Shown piece after piece: positions 25,564 through 33,502 of a stretch of 64,000 nucleotides of DNA. Position 1 is the stretch's first letter, and each line of letters starts with the position of its first letter. The position numbers and the translations under genes are program-made. Below the pieces are notes generated by a model that did not search any database, had not been told where the DNA came from, and worked only from the letters and a program-made list of their open reading frames with translations. This DNA comes from Pseudoflavonifractor sp. MSJ-37 (GTDB taxonomy: Bacteria > Bacillota > Clostridia > Oscillospirales > Oscillospiraceae): NCBI RefSeq assembly GCF_018917965.1, contig NZ_JAHLPP010000003.1, positions 62,001 to 126,000 on the forward strand, written 5' to 3'.

Positions 25564-27513
25564 ATGGAGAAGCGGAAAACAGCGGCTCTGGCTCTGGCGG
25601 CGGCTCAGCTCCTGAGCCTGACGGCCTGCGGCGGCGACGACGCCGGTACGCCGTCCGCCTCCGAGGGCGAGGCGGGGAGCTGGGCGGTCTACTGGTATCT
25701 CTGCGGCAGCGATCTGGAGTCCAACGGCGGCTTCGCCACCAGCGATCTGAGCGAGCTGCTGGAGGTGGAGCTGCCCGAGAACGTGAAGGTAGTCATCGAG
25801 ACCGGCGGCGCCCAGACGTGGAACAATGACGTGGTGGACGCCTCCAAGCTCCAGCGCTATGTGTACGACAGCGAGGGCCTCACGCTGGTGGACGAACAGC
25901 CCTCCGCCAGCATGGGCGAGGCCGACACTCTGGCCGACTTCCTGAGCTACGCGAAGGAGAACTATCCGGCGGAAAAGACGGCGGTGGTGTTCTGGGACCA
26001 CGGCGGAGGCTCGGTCTCCGGCGCGGCCTTCGACGAGATCTACGGCTACGACGCCCTGACGCTGGACGAGATGCGGGACGCCTTCACGCGCGTGTGGGAC
26101 GCGGACGAGGCGGACCCGCCGCTGGAGCTGGTGGGCTTCGACACCTGCCTGATGGCCACGGTGGACGTGGCGGGGACCTTCGCGGACCTGTCCCGCTGGC
26201 TGGTGGCCTCCGAGGAGACAGAGCCGGCCAACGGCTGGTATTACTCCCAGTGGGTGGGGGCCCTGGCCGATGACCCGTCCATGGACGGGCAGGCTCTGGG
26301 CAAGATCATCTGCGACGCCTATTACGCGGGCTGTGAGGCCGTCGGCACGCAGGACGGCGCGACCCTGTCCCTGACGGATCTCTCCAAGGTGGGGGATCTG
26401 CTGGACGCCTACGAGGCCTTCGGCGCGGAGGCTCTGTCCGCCGCCTGTGAGGATCCGGGCTTCCTGTCCCGGATGGCCCGGGCCGCCGCCCAGAGCGAGA
26501 ACTACGGCGGCAACACGAAGGAGCAGGGCTACACCAACATGGTGGACCTGGGCCATCTGGCCCGTCAGAGCATGGACCTGCTGGGCACGGCCCAGAGCGT
26601 GCAGGACGCCCTGGACGCCTGCGTGGCCTACCGGGTGAACGGACCCTACCGGACAGAGGCCACGGGCCTGTCCTGCTACTGGTCCTATAACGGCGACATC
26701 GACGACCTGAACGGCTATATCGATCAGGGCACCGGCACAGCGTTCAAGTATTTCTACACCTACGAGCTCACTGGCGAGCTGGACGAGGGCGGCATGGAGT
26801 ACCTCTCCGGCCTGGACGTGCAGGAACTGCCCAAGGTCCCCAGCCTGCTGGATACCGGCTGGGACGGCGCTCCGCTGGACGTGGACGATCAGGGCACGTC
26901 CTTCCTGACTCTGGGCCCGGAGGCCGACTCGATCCTGGCGGGCATCGGCTTCTCCCTCTACTATGTGGACGAGGAGAGCGACTCCATGCTCCTGCTGGGC
27001 ACGGACAACGATATGCAGGCCGACTGGGAGAACGGCGTGTTCTCCGACAACTTCCGGGGCGTGTGGGGGAGCATCGACGGCCATCTGGCCTATATGGAGC
27101 TGAGCTATGAGAGCGAGGACTACAACCTCTACTCGGTGCCGGTGCTCCTGAACGACGAGCCCTACGCCCTCCAGGTGGCTTACGACTTCGGTGCGGAGGA
27201 GTGGAGCATCCTGGGCGCCCGGCGGGGCATCGACGACAACGGCATGGCCGACAAGGAGCTGCGGCTCCTGGAGCCGGGGGACGAGCTGACCACGATCTGG
27301 TATCTGTCCAGCTTCTCCGGCGACGATGACTTCGAGCCCTACACAGCGGAGACCTTCTCGGTGACGGCGGACACCGCCTTCGGAGAGATGGCCCTCCCGG
27401 ACGGACAGTACGCCATGGTGTACGAGATGCGGGACGCCATGGACCACTACGCCCTGTCCGACGCGGTATTGTTCGACTGCTCTGACGGTGAGATCTACAC
27501 CACCGTCGTATGA
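25564..27513 (+). CDS. Clostripain-family (C11) cysteine peptidase, lipoprotein
   Basis: The 649-residue protein is a lipoprotein (lipobox LSLTAC, Cys at residue 21) with a C11 peptidase domain. The catalytic pair is visible: His in [10 protein letters not shown] (about residue 146) and Cys in [11 protein letters not shown] (about residue 198), with [10 protein letters not shown] at the start of the fold. Clostripain-type enzymes cleave after basic residues; here no obvious self-processing site is seen. The C-terminal 250 residues are a beta-rich domain of unknown function. It overlaps or abuts the next lipoprotein gene, so the pair may act together at the cell surface. Confidence 0.9.
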   Translation: MEKRKTAALALAAAQLLSLTACGGDDAGTPSASEGEAGSWAVYWYLCGSDLESNGGFATSDLSELLEVELPENVKVVIETGGAQTWNNDVVDASKLQRYVYDSEGLTLVDEQPSASMGEADTLADFLSYAKENYPAEKTAVVFWDHGGGSVSGAAFDEIYGYDALTLDEMRDAFTRVWDADEADPPLELVGFDTCLMATVDVAGTFADLSRWLVASEETEPANGWYYSQWVGALADDPSMDGQALGKIICDAYYAGCEAVGTQDGATLSLTDLSKVGDLLDAYEAFGAEALSAACEDPGFLSRMARAAAQSENYGGNTKEQGYTNMVDLGHLARQSMDLLGTAQSVQDALDACVAYRVNGPYRTEATGLSCYWSYNGDIDDLNGYIDQGTGTAFKYFYTYELTGELDEGGMEYLSGLDVQELPKVPSLLDTGWDGAPLDVDDQGTSFLTLGPEADSILAGIGFSLYYVDEESDSMLLLGTDNDMQADWENGVFSDNFRGVWGSIDGHLAYMELSYESEDYNLYSVPVLLNDEPYALQVAYDFGAEEWSILGARRGIDDNGMADKELRLLEPGDELTTIWYLSSFSGDDDFEPYTAETFSVTADTAFGEMALPDGQYAMVYEMRDAMDHYALSDAVLFDCSDGEIYTTVV

Positions 27514-27557
27514 ACAGGATATCAGAAACTGGAATGAAATGGATGGAGGAAACGATC

Positions 27558-28133
27558 ATGGACAAGAAGAAACTGTTTGCCTGCGGCCTGGCGGCCGTGA
27601 TGAGCCTGGGCCTGGCGGCCTGCGGCGGCGATGACTCCGGCGCCGGCGCGGATCAGCCCGCCGAGACTCCCGCTCCTGTGGAGACCGCGGCCCCCGAGGA
27701 GACCGCTCCCGCCGAGACCACCGCTCCGGACGGCCTGGCTGAGGACAGCCTGTTCAGCATCCTGAACGACGAGGACGTGGTGATGGTGCCCGATTGGCTG
27801 GCCGGCTCCTCCTGGGAGTTCATGGGCGGCTATCTGGACGGCGAGAACATGGAGCAGGCGGACTACGACGCCGCGCTGGAGCAGTACGGCGGCACCCTCC
27901 AGCTGGACTTCACCTCCGACTCTGAGGTCGATATGGTCCAGGGCGGCGGTACGCTGAACGGCACCTACTATGTCACCGATGATTCCCTGAACCTGGGCAT
28001 CGACTTCCCGGACAACGACCTGAAGTATGCCGCCATGTTCTTCACGCAGGACGGCGGCGAGAGCTGTGTCCTGGCCCTGCTCTCTGACGAGACCGGCCGG
28101 AACGCGATCTTCTTCACTCCTGTGGCGGAGTAA
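27558..28133 (+). CDS. Lipoprotein of unknown function
   Basis: The 191-residue protein has a lipobox (LGLAAC) and a low-complexity Ala/Pro/Glu/Thr linker (residues 25-60), followed by a lipocalin-like beta domain (SWEFMGGYLDGE, GTLQLDFTSDSEVDMVQGGGTLNGTYYV in two parts, IFFTPVAE). Start chosen at 27558 because GGATGGAGGA precedes it; a longer in-frame start at 27510 would hide the signal peptide. It follows the C11 peptidase gene and ends before a strong terminator. No family recognised. Confidence 0.8.
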   Translation: MDKKKLFACGLAAVMSLGLAACGGDDSGAGADQPAETPAPVETAAPEETAPAETTAPDGLAEDSLFSILNDEDVVMVPDWLAGSSWEFMGGYLDGENMEQADYDAALEQYGGTLQLDFTSDSEVDMVQGGGTLNGTYYVTDDSLNLGIDFPDNDLKYAAMFFTQDGGESCVLALLSDETGRNAIFFTPVAE

Positions 28134-28155
28134 CACCGCATCGCGTGATACGCCT

Positions 28156-28227
<72 letters not shown>

Positions 28228-28280
28228 GTATTTGGATGGAGACAGGTGTATCATGAGAGGAAAGAGGGGAGGAAGCGCGT

Positions 28281-29633
28281 ATGAGGAGGCGCATGAGACA
28301 GAGGGGGACCAGTGTGGCCCGCTACGGCTTCGGCCTGCTGGTCTGTCTGGAGGTCCTGATGTCCTTCACGTTCCTGGGGTACATCCATATCCCGCCGATC
28401 TCGATCACGACGGCCTATCTGCCGATCCTGGCGGCGGGCTGTCTGCTCGGGACGGCGCAGGCCGCGGCGATGGGTCTGCTCTTCGGTCTGGCCAGTCTGT
28501 TCAAGGCATCCGCCAGCTATGTCATGCCGGCGGATGGGATCTTCTCGCCCTTCCACAGCGGCGCGCCGGTGCCCAGTCTGATCCTGAGCGTGGGCACGCG
28601 GGTCCTGTTCGGCCTACTGGTGGGCCTGGCCTTCCGGGCGGCGCGGGGGAGACGGCATGAGCGGCTGTGGGTCGGCCTGATCGGCGGCGCCGCCACTCAT
28701 GTCCACGCGTTCCTGGTCTATCTGGCCATGGGGGCTTTTTTCCCGGAGTATGGCTATGACTATGCGCGGGCGTTCCATCTGGGAGCGGGCGAGCTCGCGC
28801 TGGACGTGGCCTGCGTGGTCCTGACAGAGCTCCTGCTGACCGTCCGGGACAGCGGGAGGGCGGCGCGTTTGCAGCGCTACATCGACCAGACGGAGACGGT
28901 GATACCGATGGAACGGAAGATCGTCTGGTGGTTCGCCGTATTCGAGGGGACTGGCCTGCTGATCTCGGCGGCCGCGGCACTCTATTTCGCTCAGCGGAGA
29001 TCCTATATGCTGAACCAACATGGGGTCACAGTCACAAGAGAGATCGGCGGGGATCTGCTCCACCTCCAGATTCAGTTCATGCTGGCCGCGCTGGCGCTGA
29101 ACTTCATCGCCCTGCTCCTGCTGTTGGCGATGTACCGCTATATGGCCTATCGGGAGTATCTGGGGGAGTTGGACAGCCTCACCGGCGTGATGGGGCGGCG
29201 GATGTTCCTGCGCCGGTGCGACCAGCTTTTGGCGGACGGCCTGGATGGCTGGTATCTGTCCATCGACGTGGACCTGTTCAAATCCATCAACGACACCTTC
29301 GGCCACCCAGCGGGCGACCGGGTGCTGGCGGGCATCGGAGAAGCCCTCCGGACAGCTTTCGCCACGGACGGCGCGGTGGGCCGGGTGGGCGGCGACGAGT
29401 TCGCGGTGATCGTCACGAGGCCCCTCACCCGGGCGGAGCTGGCCCGGCGGCTGGACGGATTTTTAGCGGATATCGCCGGGCTCCTGCCCGAGTGGAAGGT
29501 GACGTGCAGCATCGGCGCCCGGTGCTCCGACTTCCAGCAGGACATAACGGAGCTTTTGACCGAGACGGACGACGCCCTCTATCGGGCCAAGGCGCGGGGC
29601 CGTGCCTGCTATGTGATCGACGGCGGCCAGTGA
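28281..29633 (+). CDS. Membrane diguanylate cyclase with ECF-S-like sensor region
   Basis: The 450-residue protein makes cyclic di-GMP from two GTP. The GGDEF domain (residues 290-445) is complete: LDSLTGVMGRRMFLRR, DVDLFKSINDTFGH and the active-site loop RVGGDEFAVI. Two membrane blocks precede it. The first (20-200; PPISITTAYLPILAAG, AAAMGLLFGLASLFKA) resembles the S components of ECF vitamin transporters, and the second is a helix pair around a short extracellular loop (220-290). This points to a membrane sensor that may read a small ligand; the ligand is unknown. No RxxD inhibitory site is evident. A GGGAGG site lies before the ATG. Confidence 0.88.
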   Translation: MRRRMRQRGTSVARYGFGLLVCLEVLMSFTFLGYIHIPPISITTAYLPILAAGCLLGTAQAAAMGLLFGLASLFKASASYVMPADGIFSPFHSGAPVPSLILSVGTRVLFGLLVGLAFRAARGRRHERLWVGLIGGAATHVHAFLVYLAMGAFFPEYGYDYARAFHLGAGELALDVACVVLTELLLTVRDSGRAARLQRYIDQTETVIPMERKIVWWFAVFEGTGLLISAAAALYFAQRRSYMLNQHGVTVTREIGGDLLHLQIQFMLAALALNFIALLLLLAMYRYMAYREYLGELDSLTGVMGRRMFLRRCDQLLADGLDGWYLSIDVDLFKSINDTFGHPAGDRVLAGIGEALRTAFATDGAVGRVGGDEFAVIVTRPLTRAELARRLDGFLADIAGLLPEWKVTCSIGARCSDFQQDITELLTETDDALYRAKARGRACYVIDGGQ

Positions 29634-29655
29634 AATAGAATAGTGGAAAAAGAGA

Positions 29656-29700
29656 TGGAGCGCCCCCGGCAGTTGGATCAGGACTGCCAGGGGCGCTCCA
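29656..29700. terminator. Bidirectional terminator between convergent genes
   Basis: TGGAGCGCCCC pairs with GGGGCGCTCCA, and GGCAGT with ACTGCC inside it. It lies between the cyclase gene and the convergent SDR gene. Confidence 0.75.
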
Positions 29701-29732
29701 TTCATAGGAAGGAAGAAAGGAAAACTGTGAGA

Positions 29733-30533
29733 TCAGGGACGTAGGCCCATGCCGCCCTCCAGCGTGAGGGTCTCGCCGGACATATACTTGAAGTCGGGCA
29801 TCGCAAGCTGGACGCACACCCGGCCGATCTCCGTCTCCGGGTCGCCGTAGTGGCCCAGAGGAGGCATCTTCACATTGGCCTTGAAGGCCTCAGGGTAGGC
29901 CTTCTCGAACTGCTCCAGCTGAGCAGTCCAGGCCAGGGGACAGACGATGTTCACGTTGATGCCGTCCTTGCCCCACTCGTTGGCGGCCACCCGGGACAGG
30001 CCCCGGATGCCCTCCTTGGCGGCGGCGTAGGCACACTGGCCGAAGTTGCCGAACAGGCCCGCGCCGGAGGCGAAGTTGATGACGCTGCCCTTGGACTGCG
30101 CCAGATAGGGGTAGCAGGCCTTCATATAATAGAATGCGGCATACAGGCCGGAGTAGAGGGCCAGATCGAACTGGGCGGTGGTGTGCTCCGCCAAAGGCAC
30201 GCCGGAAGCGGAGGCCTGGGCGTTGTTGATCAGGACCTGGATCCCGCCGAAGGTGTCTACAGCCTGCTGGACCACGGCGGCGGCGGTGGCCTCATTGTCC
30301 GCGCCGGCGTTGATGTCGGCCTGGATGGGGAGGACCCGGATGCCATACTTGGACTCCAGCTCGTTCTTGGCGTCCTCCAGCTTTTTGACGTTGCGCCCGG
30401 TGATGACCAGATTCGCGCCCTCCTTCGCGTAGGCGGTGGCGATGCCGTAGCCGATGGAGCCGCAGCGGCCGTCGCTCAGCACGGCCCGGCCAGCGCCGGT
30501 GATGATCGCGGTCTTGCCAGTCAGAAATCCCAT
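29733..30533 (-). CDS. SDR-family NAD(P)-dependent oxidoreductase
   Basis: The 266-residue protein is a short-chain dehydrogenase/reductase. The cofactor loop is unusual: TGAG is followed by about nine extra residues before GSIGYGIA, closer to the FabI-type layout than to the classical TGxxxGxG. The rest is classical: VLINNAQAS (NNAG-like), VINFASGAG with the catalytic Ser and YAAAKEG with catalytic Tyr and Lys. The C-terminus (YMSGETLTLEGGMGLRP) is typical. Substrate unknown; alcohol, sterol or acyl substrates are all possible. Confidence 0.9.
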   Translation of the reverse strand: MGFLTGKTAIITGAGRAVLSDGRCGSIGYGIATAYAKEGANLVITGRNVKKLEDAKNELESKYGIRVLPIQADINAGADNEATAAAVVQQAVDTFGGIQVLINNAQASASGVPLAEHTTAQFDLALYSGLYAAFYYMKACYPYLAQSKGSVINFASGAGLFGNFGQCAYAAAKEGIRGLSRVAANEWGKDGINVNIVCPLAWTAQLEQFEKAYPEAFKANVKMPPLGHYGDPETEIGRVCVQLAMPDFKYMSGETLTLEGGMGLRP

Positions 30534-30809
30534 CTTGATACACGCTCCTCGTGTTCCAATTTTGTTGTTTCTATTTTAGCATGGCTCACGCGAAAGTCAA
30601 TATATAAATTACAAAAAGCAGACTTGATAGTTTGAAATTTTTGTGAACACGGAGGTATAGCTGGATACAGAGACCGGGGGCCGGAGCGAAAGGACCACCC
30701 CTCCGGTCATGAGGGGGCTGCAAGTCTGTCTGTGATACGATATGATCATTCTGTATCCAGCACCTTTGAGTCGTCTGGTACCCAGACCTAACGCTCCCTG
30801 TTATCCCCA
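30534..30809. other. AT-rich intergenic region with an inverted-repeat element
   Basis: This stretch lies upstream of the SDR gene and holds a 102-bp element with 11-bp inverted ends (separate entry). No gene is supported. Confidence 0.5.
30660..30761. repeat. 102-bp element with 11-bp terminal inverted repeats
   Basis: GCTGGATACAG (30660-30670) and CTGTATCCAGC (30751-30761) are perfect inverted repeats around 80 nt with no open frame. It could be a small non-autonomous transposon relic or a long-stem RNA. It lies next to a truncated SLH gene. Confidence 0.5.
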
Positions 30810-31065
30810 GGCCTGACACCGGCGATTCCTCCAGCTCCGGCAAGGATGACGATGACAGCGGCGGTCGGCTCAAGGACCTGACCATCACCGACAAGGGCCT
30901 GATGGCGGGCATCGGCGACTGGAAGTTCGATCCCGAGGACACCATCACCCTGGAACAGTTCATGTCTATGCTCTACCGTTGCGCCCGGTACAAGGGCTAT
31001 GATGTGAGCGCAAGCGCGGATCTGGCTATACGGACGCCTCCAGCGCCAGCCGACAGGGCGTATGT
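30810..31065 (+). pseudogene. Remnant of an SLH-domain surface protein (C-terminal end)
   Basis: One frame reads a Ser/Asp-rich linker (SSSGKDDDDSGG) and then SLH-like text (KGLMAGIGDWKFDPEDTITL, EQFMSMLYRCARYKGYDVSA); after a frameshift near 31025 another frame continues GYTDASSASRQG. This is the end of an SLH protein like those at 19.6 and 33.5 kb, lacking its upstream part and its end. Nothing upstream restores a start, so it is decayed. Confidence 0.75.
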
Positions 31066-31085
31066 TTCCGTTTTTTGGGGGGATC

Positions 31086-31334
31086 TCACACCGATGGCTC
31101 CAGCCCGAGGAAGAACTCCTCGTAGGAACAGCCGTAGATCTGCTTCAGCTCGATGAGCACGCTGACCCGGATGTTGAGTTCTCCAGACTCGTATTTGGCA
31201 TAAGTCGTGCGGCCGATATCACAGCCGCGGAGCTGGAGCGCCGCGCACAGCTTTTCCTGGGAAAGACCATGCTCGCCCCTCAAACGCCGCAGATTCGCTC
31301 CCATGTTCCGGTCTACTCTGATTTTTTGTTCCAT
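31086..31334 (-). CDS. XRE-family HTH regulator
   Basis: The 82-residue protein is almost only a helix-turn-helix domain (NMGANLRRLRGEHGLSQEKL, CDIGRTTYAKYESGELNI, SVLIELKQIYGCSYEEFF). I took the ATG at 31334; an in-frame ATG 54 nt upstream would add a tail with no similarity. It is divergent from the small gene at 31476, and GACCAGTAT-type inverted repeats lie between them, so it probably represses its own or the divergent promoter. Confidence 0.85.
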   Translation of the reverse strand: MEQKIRVDRNMGANLRRLRGEHGLSQEKLCAALQLRGCDIGRTTYAKYESGELNIRVSVLIELKQIYGCSYEEFFLGLEPSV

Positions 31335-31360
31335 GACACACCGCCGTATGGCCTGTATCA

Positions 31361-31430
31361 GACCAGTATTGTTTGCAACTGGTCTCATTTTGTGCTACAC
31401 TAGCGGTAAAGATCGACCGTTATACTGGTC
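31361..31430. promoter_or_regulatory. Candidate operator repeats for the XRE regulator
   Basis: GACCAGT (31361) and ACTGGTC (31378) form an inverted repeat that overlaps the -35 box of the divergent promoter; GACCGTTATACTGGTC (31415-31430) is a second, shorter-spaced copy after the -10 box. Two halves share GACCAGTAT/ATACTGGTC. Confidence 0.5.
31373..31401 (+). promoter_or_regulatory. Promoter for the small gene at 31476
   Basis: TTGCAA (31373-31378) and TACACT (31396-31401) are separated by 17 nt. Confidence 0.6.
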
Positions 31431-31475
31431 AAAATTTGTCGAAAGAGAGAGAACACGACCCAGGAGGAGTCATAA

Positions 31476-31709
31476 GTGGCGAACTATGAGAAGATGTATG
31501 CGGTGCTCTGCGGCGCGGTGGACGATGTGATCGACGATCTGGAGCGGATCCCGCTGGCCTATGCCTCGGCCCGGAAGCTCCGGATGGCGCTCCAGACCAC
31601 GGAGGACCTGTACATCGACACCTCGGCTTACAGCGAGGAGACCGGAGACCGCCGGATCATCCGGATGCACTTCGACCGCCCGGCAGGGGACGAGGGGCCG
31701 AAGGAATGA
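31476..31709 (+). CDS. Small acidic protein of unknown function
   Basis: The 77-residue protein starts with GTG after a strong AGGAGGA site. It is helical (MYAVLCGAVDDVIDDLERI, ASARKLRMALQTTEDLYI) with an acidic tail. No family recognised. It is divergent from an XRE regulator and has its own terminator, so it may be a regulated single gene, perhaps part of a two-gene regulatory unit. Confidence 0.7.
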   Translation: MANYEKMYAVLCGAVDDVIDDLERIPLAYASARKLRMALQTTEDLYIDTSAYSEETGDRRIIRMHFDRPAGDEGPKE

Positions 31710-31713
31710 AAAA

Positions 31714-31747
31714 ACAGGCCAGCCCGGTCAAAAACGGGCTGGCCTGT
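31714..31747. terminator. Bidirectional terminator
   Basis: ACAGGCCAGCCCG pairs perfectly with CGGGCTGGCCTGT around GTCAAAAA; it sits between the convergent small gene and the second cyclase gene. Confidence 0.85.
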
Positions 31748-31751
31748 GTCA

Positions 31752-33155
31752 TCATTTGGTCTCCGCGGGATCCTCCGTGTCCGGCTCGAGGTGGTGGAGC
31801 ATATCGGGACCATAGAAATGGCACCCATGCTTGCCGTGCTTCTTGGTGTGATAGAGGGCCAGATCCGCGTCGTTGAAGAGGCTCTCGCTGGGCTCCTCCC
31901 GGTCGGAGAAGGCGATGCCCGCGCTGAGGGAGACCGCCGCCAGACCGTCCGTGTCCCCGGAGAGCACCCCGTTGATATAGTCGATCTTCTCCTGGATCGT
32001 GTAGGCCAGGTCGCTGGTCATCTCCACCATGATGACGGCGAACTCGTCGCCGCCGATCCGGCACACATAGTCGTTGCTCCGGAAGGTGGTCATCAGGAGC
32101 TTGGCCACCTTTTTCAGGATCTGGTCGCCGGCGGCATGGCCGTAGGTGTCGTTCACCTGCTTGAAGGTGTCCACGTCCATCAGGATGAGGGCGAAGGGGC
32201 TGTCCCCATTGAGGTAGATCTGGAGGATCCGGTCGAAGGAGCCCCGATTCAGCAGGTCGGTGAGGGCGTCATGCTCCGCCTCGTGCCGGATCAGCATCTG
32301 GGTCTCACGATTCTCCTGATAGACCTTGTTGTAGGTCACGGCCAGCGTCTGGAGTTCCGCCGCGCCGATCACCGGGAAGATCTCGCCCCGCTGGATGCTC
32401 TCGTTGTAGCTCATGAGGGGCTTGACGATGGAGTGGCGCACCATCATGCACATGGCCAGCGTCAGGGCGGCCAGAAGACAGACGCCCAGCTCCAGCTTCA
32501 GATACATATCGGAAAAGATGGCAGAAGCCCGGCTCTGCTGACTGCGGGTGGAGGCCACCAGCGCTTCCAGACACTGAGATACATCGTTCCGGATGCTGGT
32601 CCGGGCCTTCTGATACTGGTCGCTGAAAACGAGCATCTGGGCCTTGGACAGCTTCTCCTCTTTCGTGGAGGCCTGGTCGGCCGAGGTGGGACTCACCGCC
32701 GCGACCTCCTTGGGCCAGAAGCTGGGATCGATGCCGTTGGCCTCGGAGACCAGCCGCATGGAGTAGTACTCGGTGTCCATCAGTTGATCGGAGCAGACCA
32801 GTGCCTCATGGAGCGCCTGGAACGCCTCCGTGCCGTCGAAGTCGGCCCGCAGGGCTTCTAAAGCGTTCTCCCGGCGGCGGGTGACGTTGGCCTCCTCGAA
32901 GTAGTGATCCATGTACTGCCACTCTCCGGTCATGGCGTAGAGCCGCACCTGCTCGGTCAGATAGTCGGACCCGGCCTGGAGCTGGTTGGCGGCGTCCTCG
33001 CAGAGGAAGTACTGCTCTGTGGTCGCGTGAAGCACATGGAACTCGTGGTTCCCCAAGGCGAAAAGGACCGCGAACAGTGCCGCCGCCACGATCGTGATCC
33101 GGATGCTCCAGACGCTGAGGCGCTGGATCCGGATCTTTCCATCGATATGTACCAT
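31752..33155 (-). CDS. Membrane diguanylate cyclase with extracellular four-helix-type sensor
   Basis: The 467-residue protein has two membrane helices (about 15-38 and 225-248) enclosing a helical extracellular sensor rich in coiled-coil text (QLQAGSDYLTEQVRLYAMTG, SDQYQKARTSIRNDV), a HAMP-like stretch (VRHSIVKPLMSYNESIQRG), a short coiled coil, and a full GGDEF domain (HDALTDLLNRGSFDRIL, DVDTFKQVNDTYGH, RIGGDEFAVI). It should synthesise cyclic di-GMP. Start chosen at 33155 behind GAGGGAG. It is divergent from the giant SLH protein gene, which makes a c-di-GMP link to surface adhesion possible but unproved. Confidence 0.9.
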   Translation of the reverse strand: MVHIDGKIRIQRLSVWSIRITIVAAALFAVLFALGNHEFHVLHATTEQYFLCEDAANQLQAGSDYLTEQVRLYAMTGEWQYMDHYFEEANVTRRRENALEALRADFDGTEAFQALHEALVCSDQLMDTEYYSMRLVSEANGIDPSFWPKEVAAVSPTSADQASTKEEKLSKAQMLVFSDQYQKARTSIRNDVSQCLEALVASTRSQQSRASAIFSDMYLKLELGVCLLAALTLAMCMMVRHSIVKPLMSYNESIQRGEIFPVIGAAELQTLAVTYNKVYQENRETQMLIRHEAEHDALTDLLNRGSFDRILQIYLNGDSPFALILMDVDTFKQVNDTYGHAAGDQILKKVAKLLMTTFRSNDYVCRIGGDEFAVIMVEMTSDLAYTIQEKIDYINGVLSGDTDGLAAVSLSAGIAFSDREEPSESLFNDADLALYHTKKHGKHGCHFYGPDMLHHLEPDTEDPAETK

Positions 33156-33346
33156 TGCTGCCATCTCCCTCGGAGACATACCACCCAGGAGACGGCAGAT
33201 CTCACGTTACGATGTACCATGGATTATATACCCTCCTGTCGTGTTATGCAATCTCAGAACGAAAAATACATGGGGCGGGCTCTGAAAATGGATATTTCAT
33301 GGACGAGGTATGAGAAAATATGTCCATACGATCTTCTGGAATGGCA

Positions 33347-33376
33347 TTGACAACAGAAGATCGGCTGTGCTATACT
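33347..33376 (+). promoter_or_regulatory. Strong promoter of the SLH protein gene
   Basis: Perfect TTGACA (33347-33352) and TATACT (33371-33376) are separated by 18 nt, leaving a leader of about 120 nt. Confidence 0.75.
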
Positions 33377-33389
33377 ACACGCGTCACGA

Positions 33390-33475
33390 AGTTAGCTTTA
33401 GGTAACTTTGAAGAATATCCCTGCCCTTCAGCGGGCAGGGATATTTCCGGAACGATAGTTAGCCATAAGCAACCG
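33390..33475 (+). promoter_or_regulatory. Structured 5' leader (unclassified cis-regulatory RNA candidate)
   Basis: A perfect 13-bp hairpin AATATCCCTGCCC/GGGCAGGGATATT (33414-33445) is flanked by two related 16-nt segments, GTTAGCTTTAGGTAAC and GTTAGCCATAAGCAAC, agreeing at 12 of 16 positions. It lies between promoter and start codon. It lacks the consensus of the c-di-GMP-I riboswitch and matches no class I can name. It could also be an attenuator or an mRNA-stabilising stem. Confidence 0.5.
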
Positions 33476-33502
33476 GCGAGGACAAGAAGGGAATGATATC
33501 AT

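Larger units (their letters stand above)
33156..33502. other. Divergent intergenic region with structured leader
   Basis: This 347-nt stretch holds a strong plus-strand promoter and a roughly 120-nt 5' leader of the SLH gene with a 13-bp hairpin flanked by related 16-nt repeats. No gene is seen. Confidence 0.6.

Noticed and set aside
33390-33475. c-di-GMP riboswitch in the SLH leader
   Set aside because: The GEMM core boxes and the GAAA tetraloop-receptor pattern are missing, so only an unclassified leader is reported.
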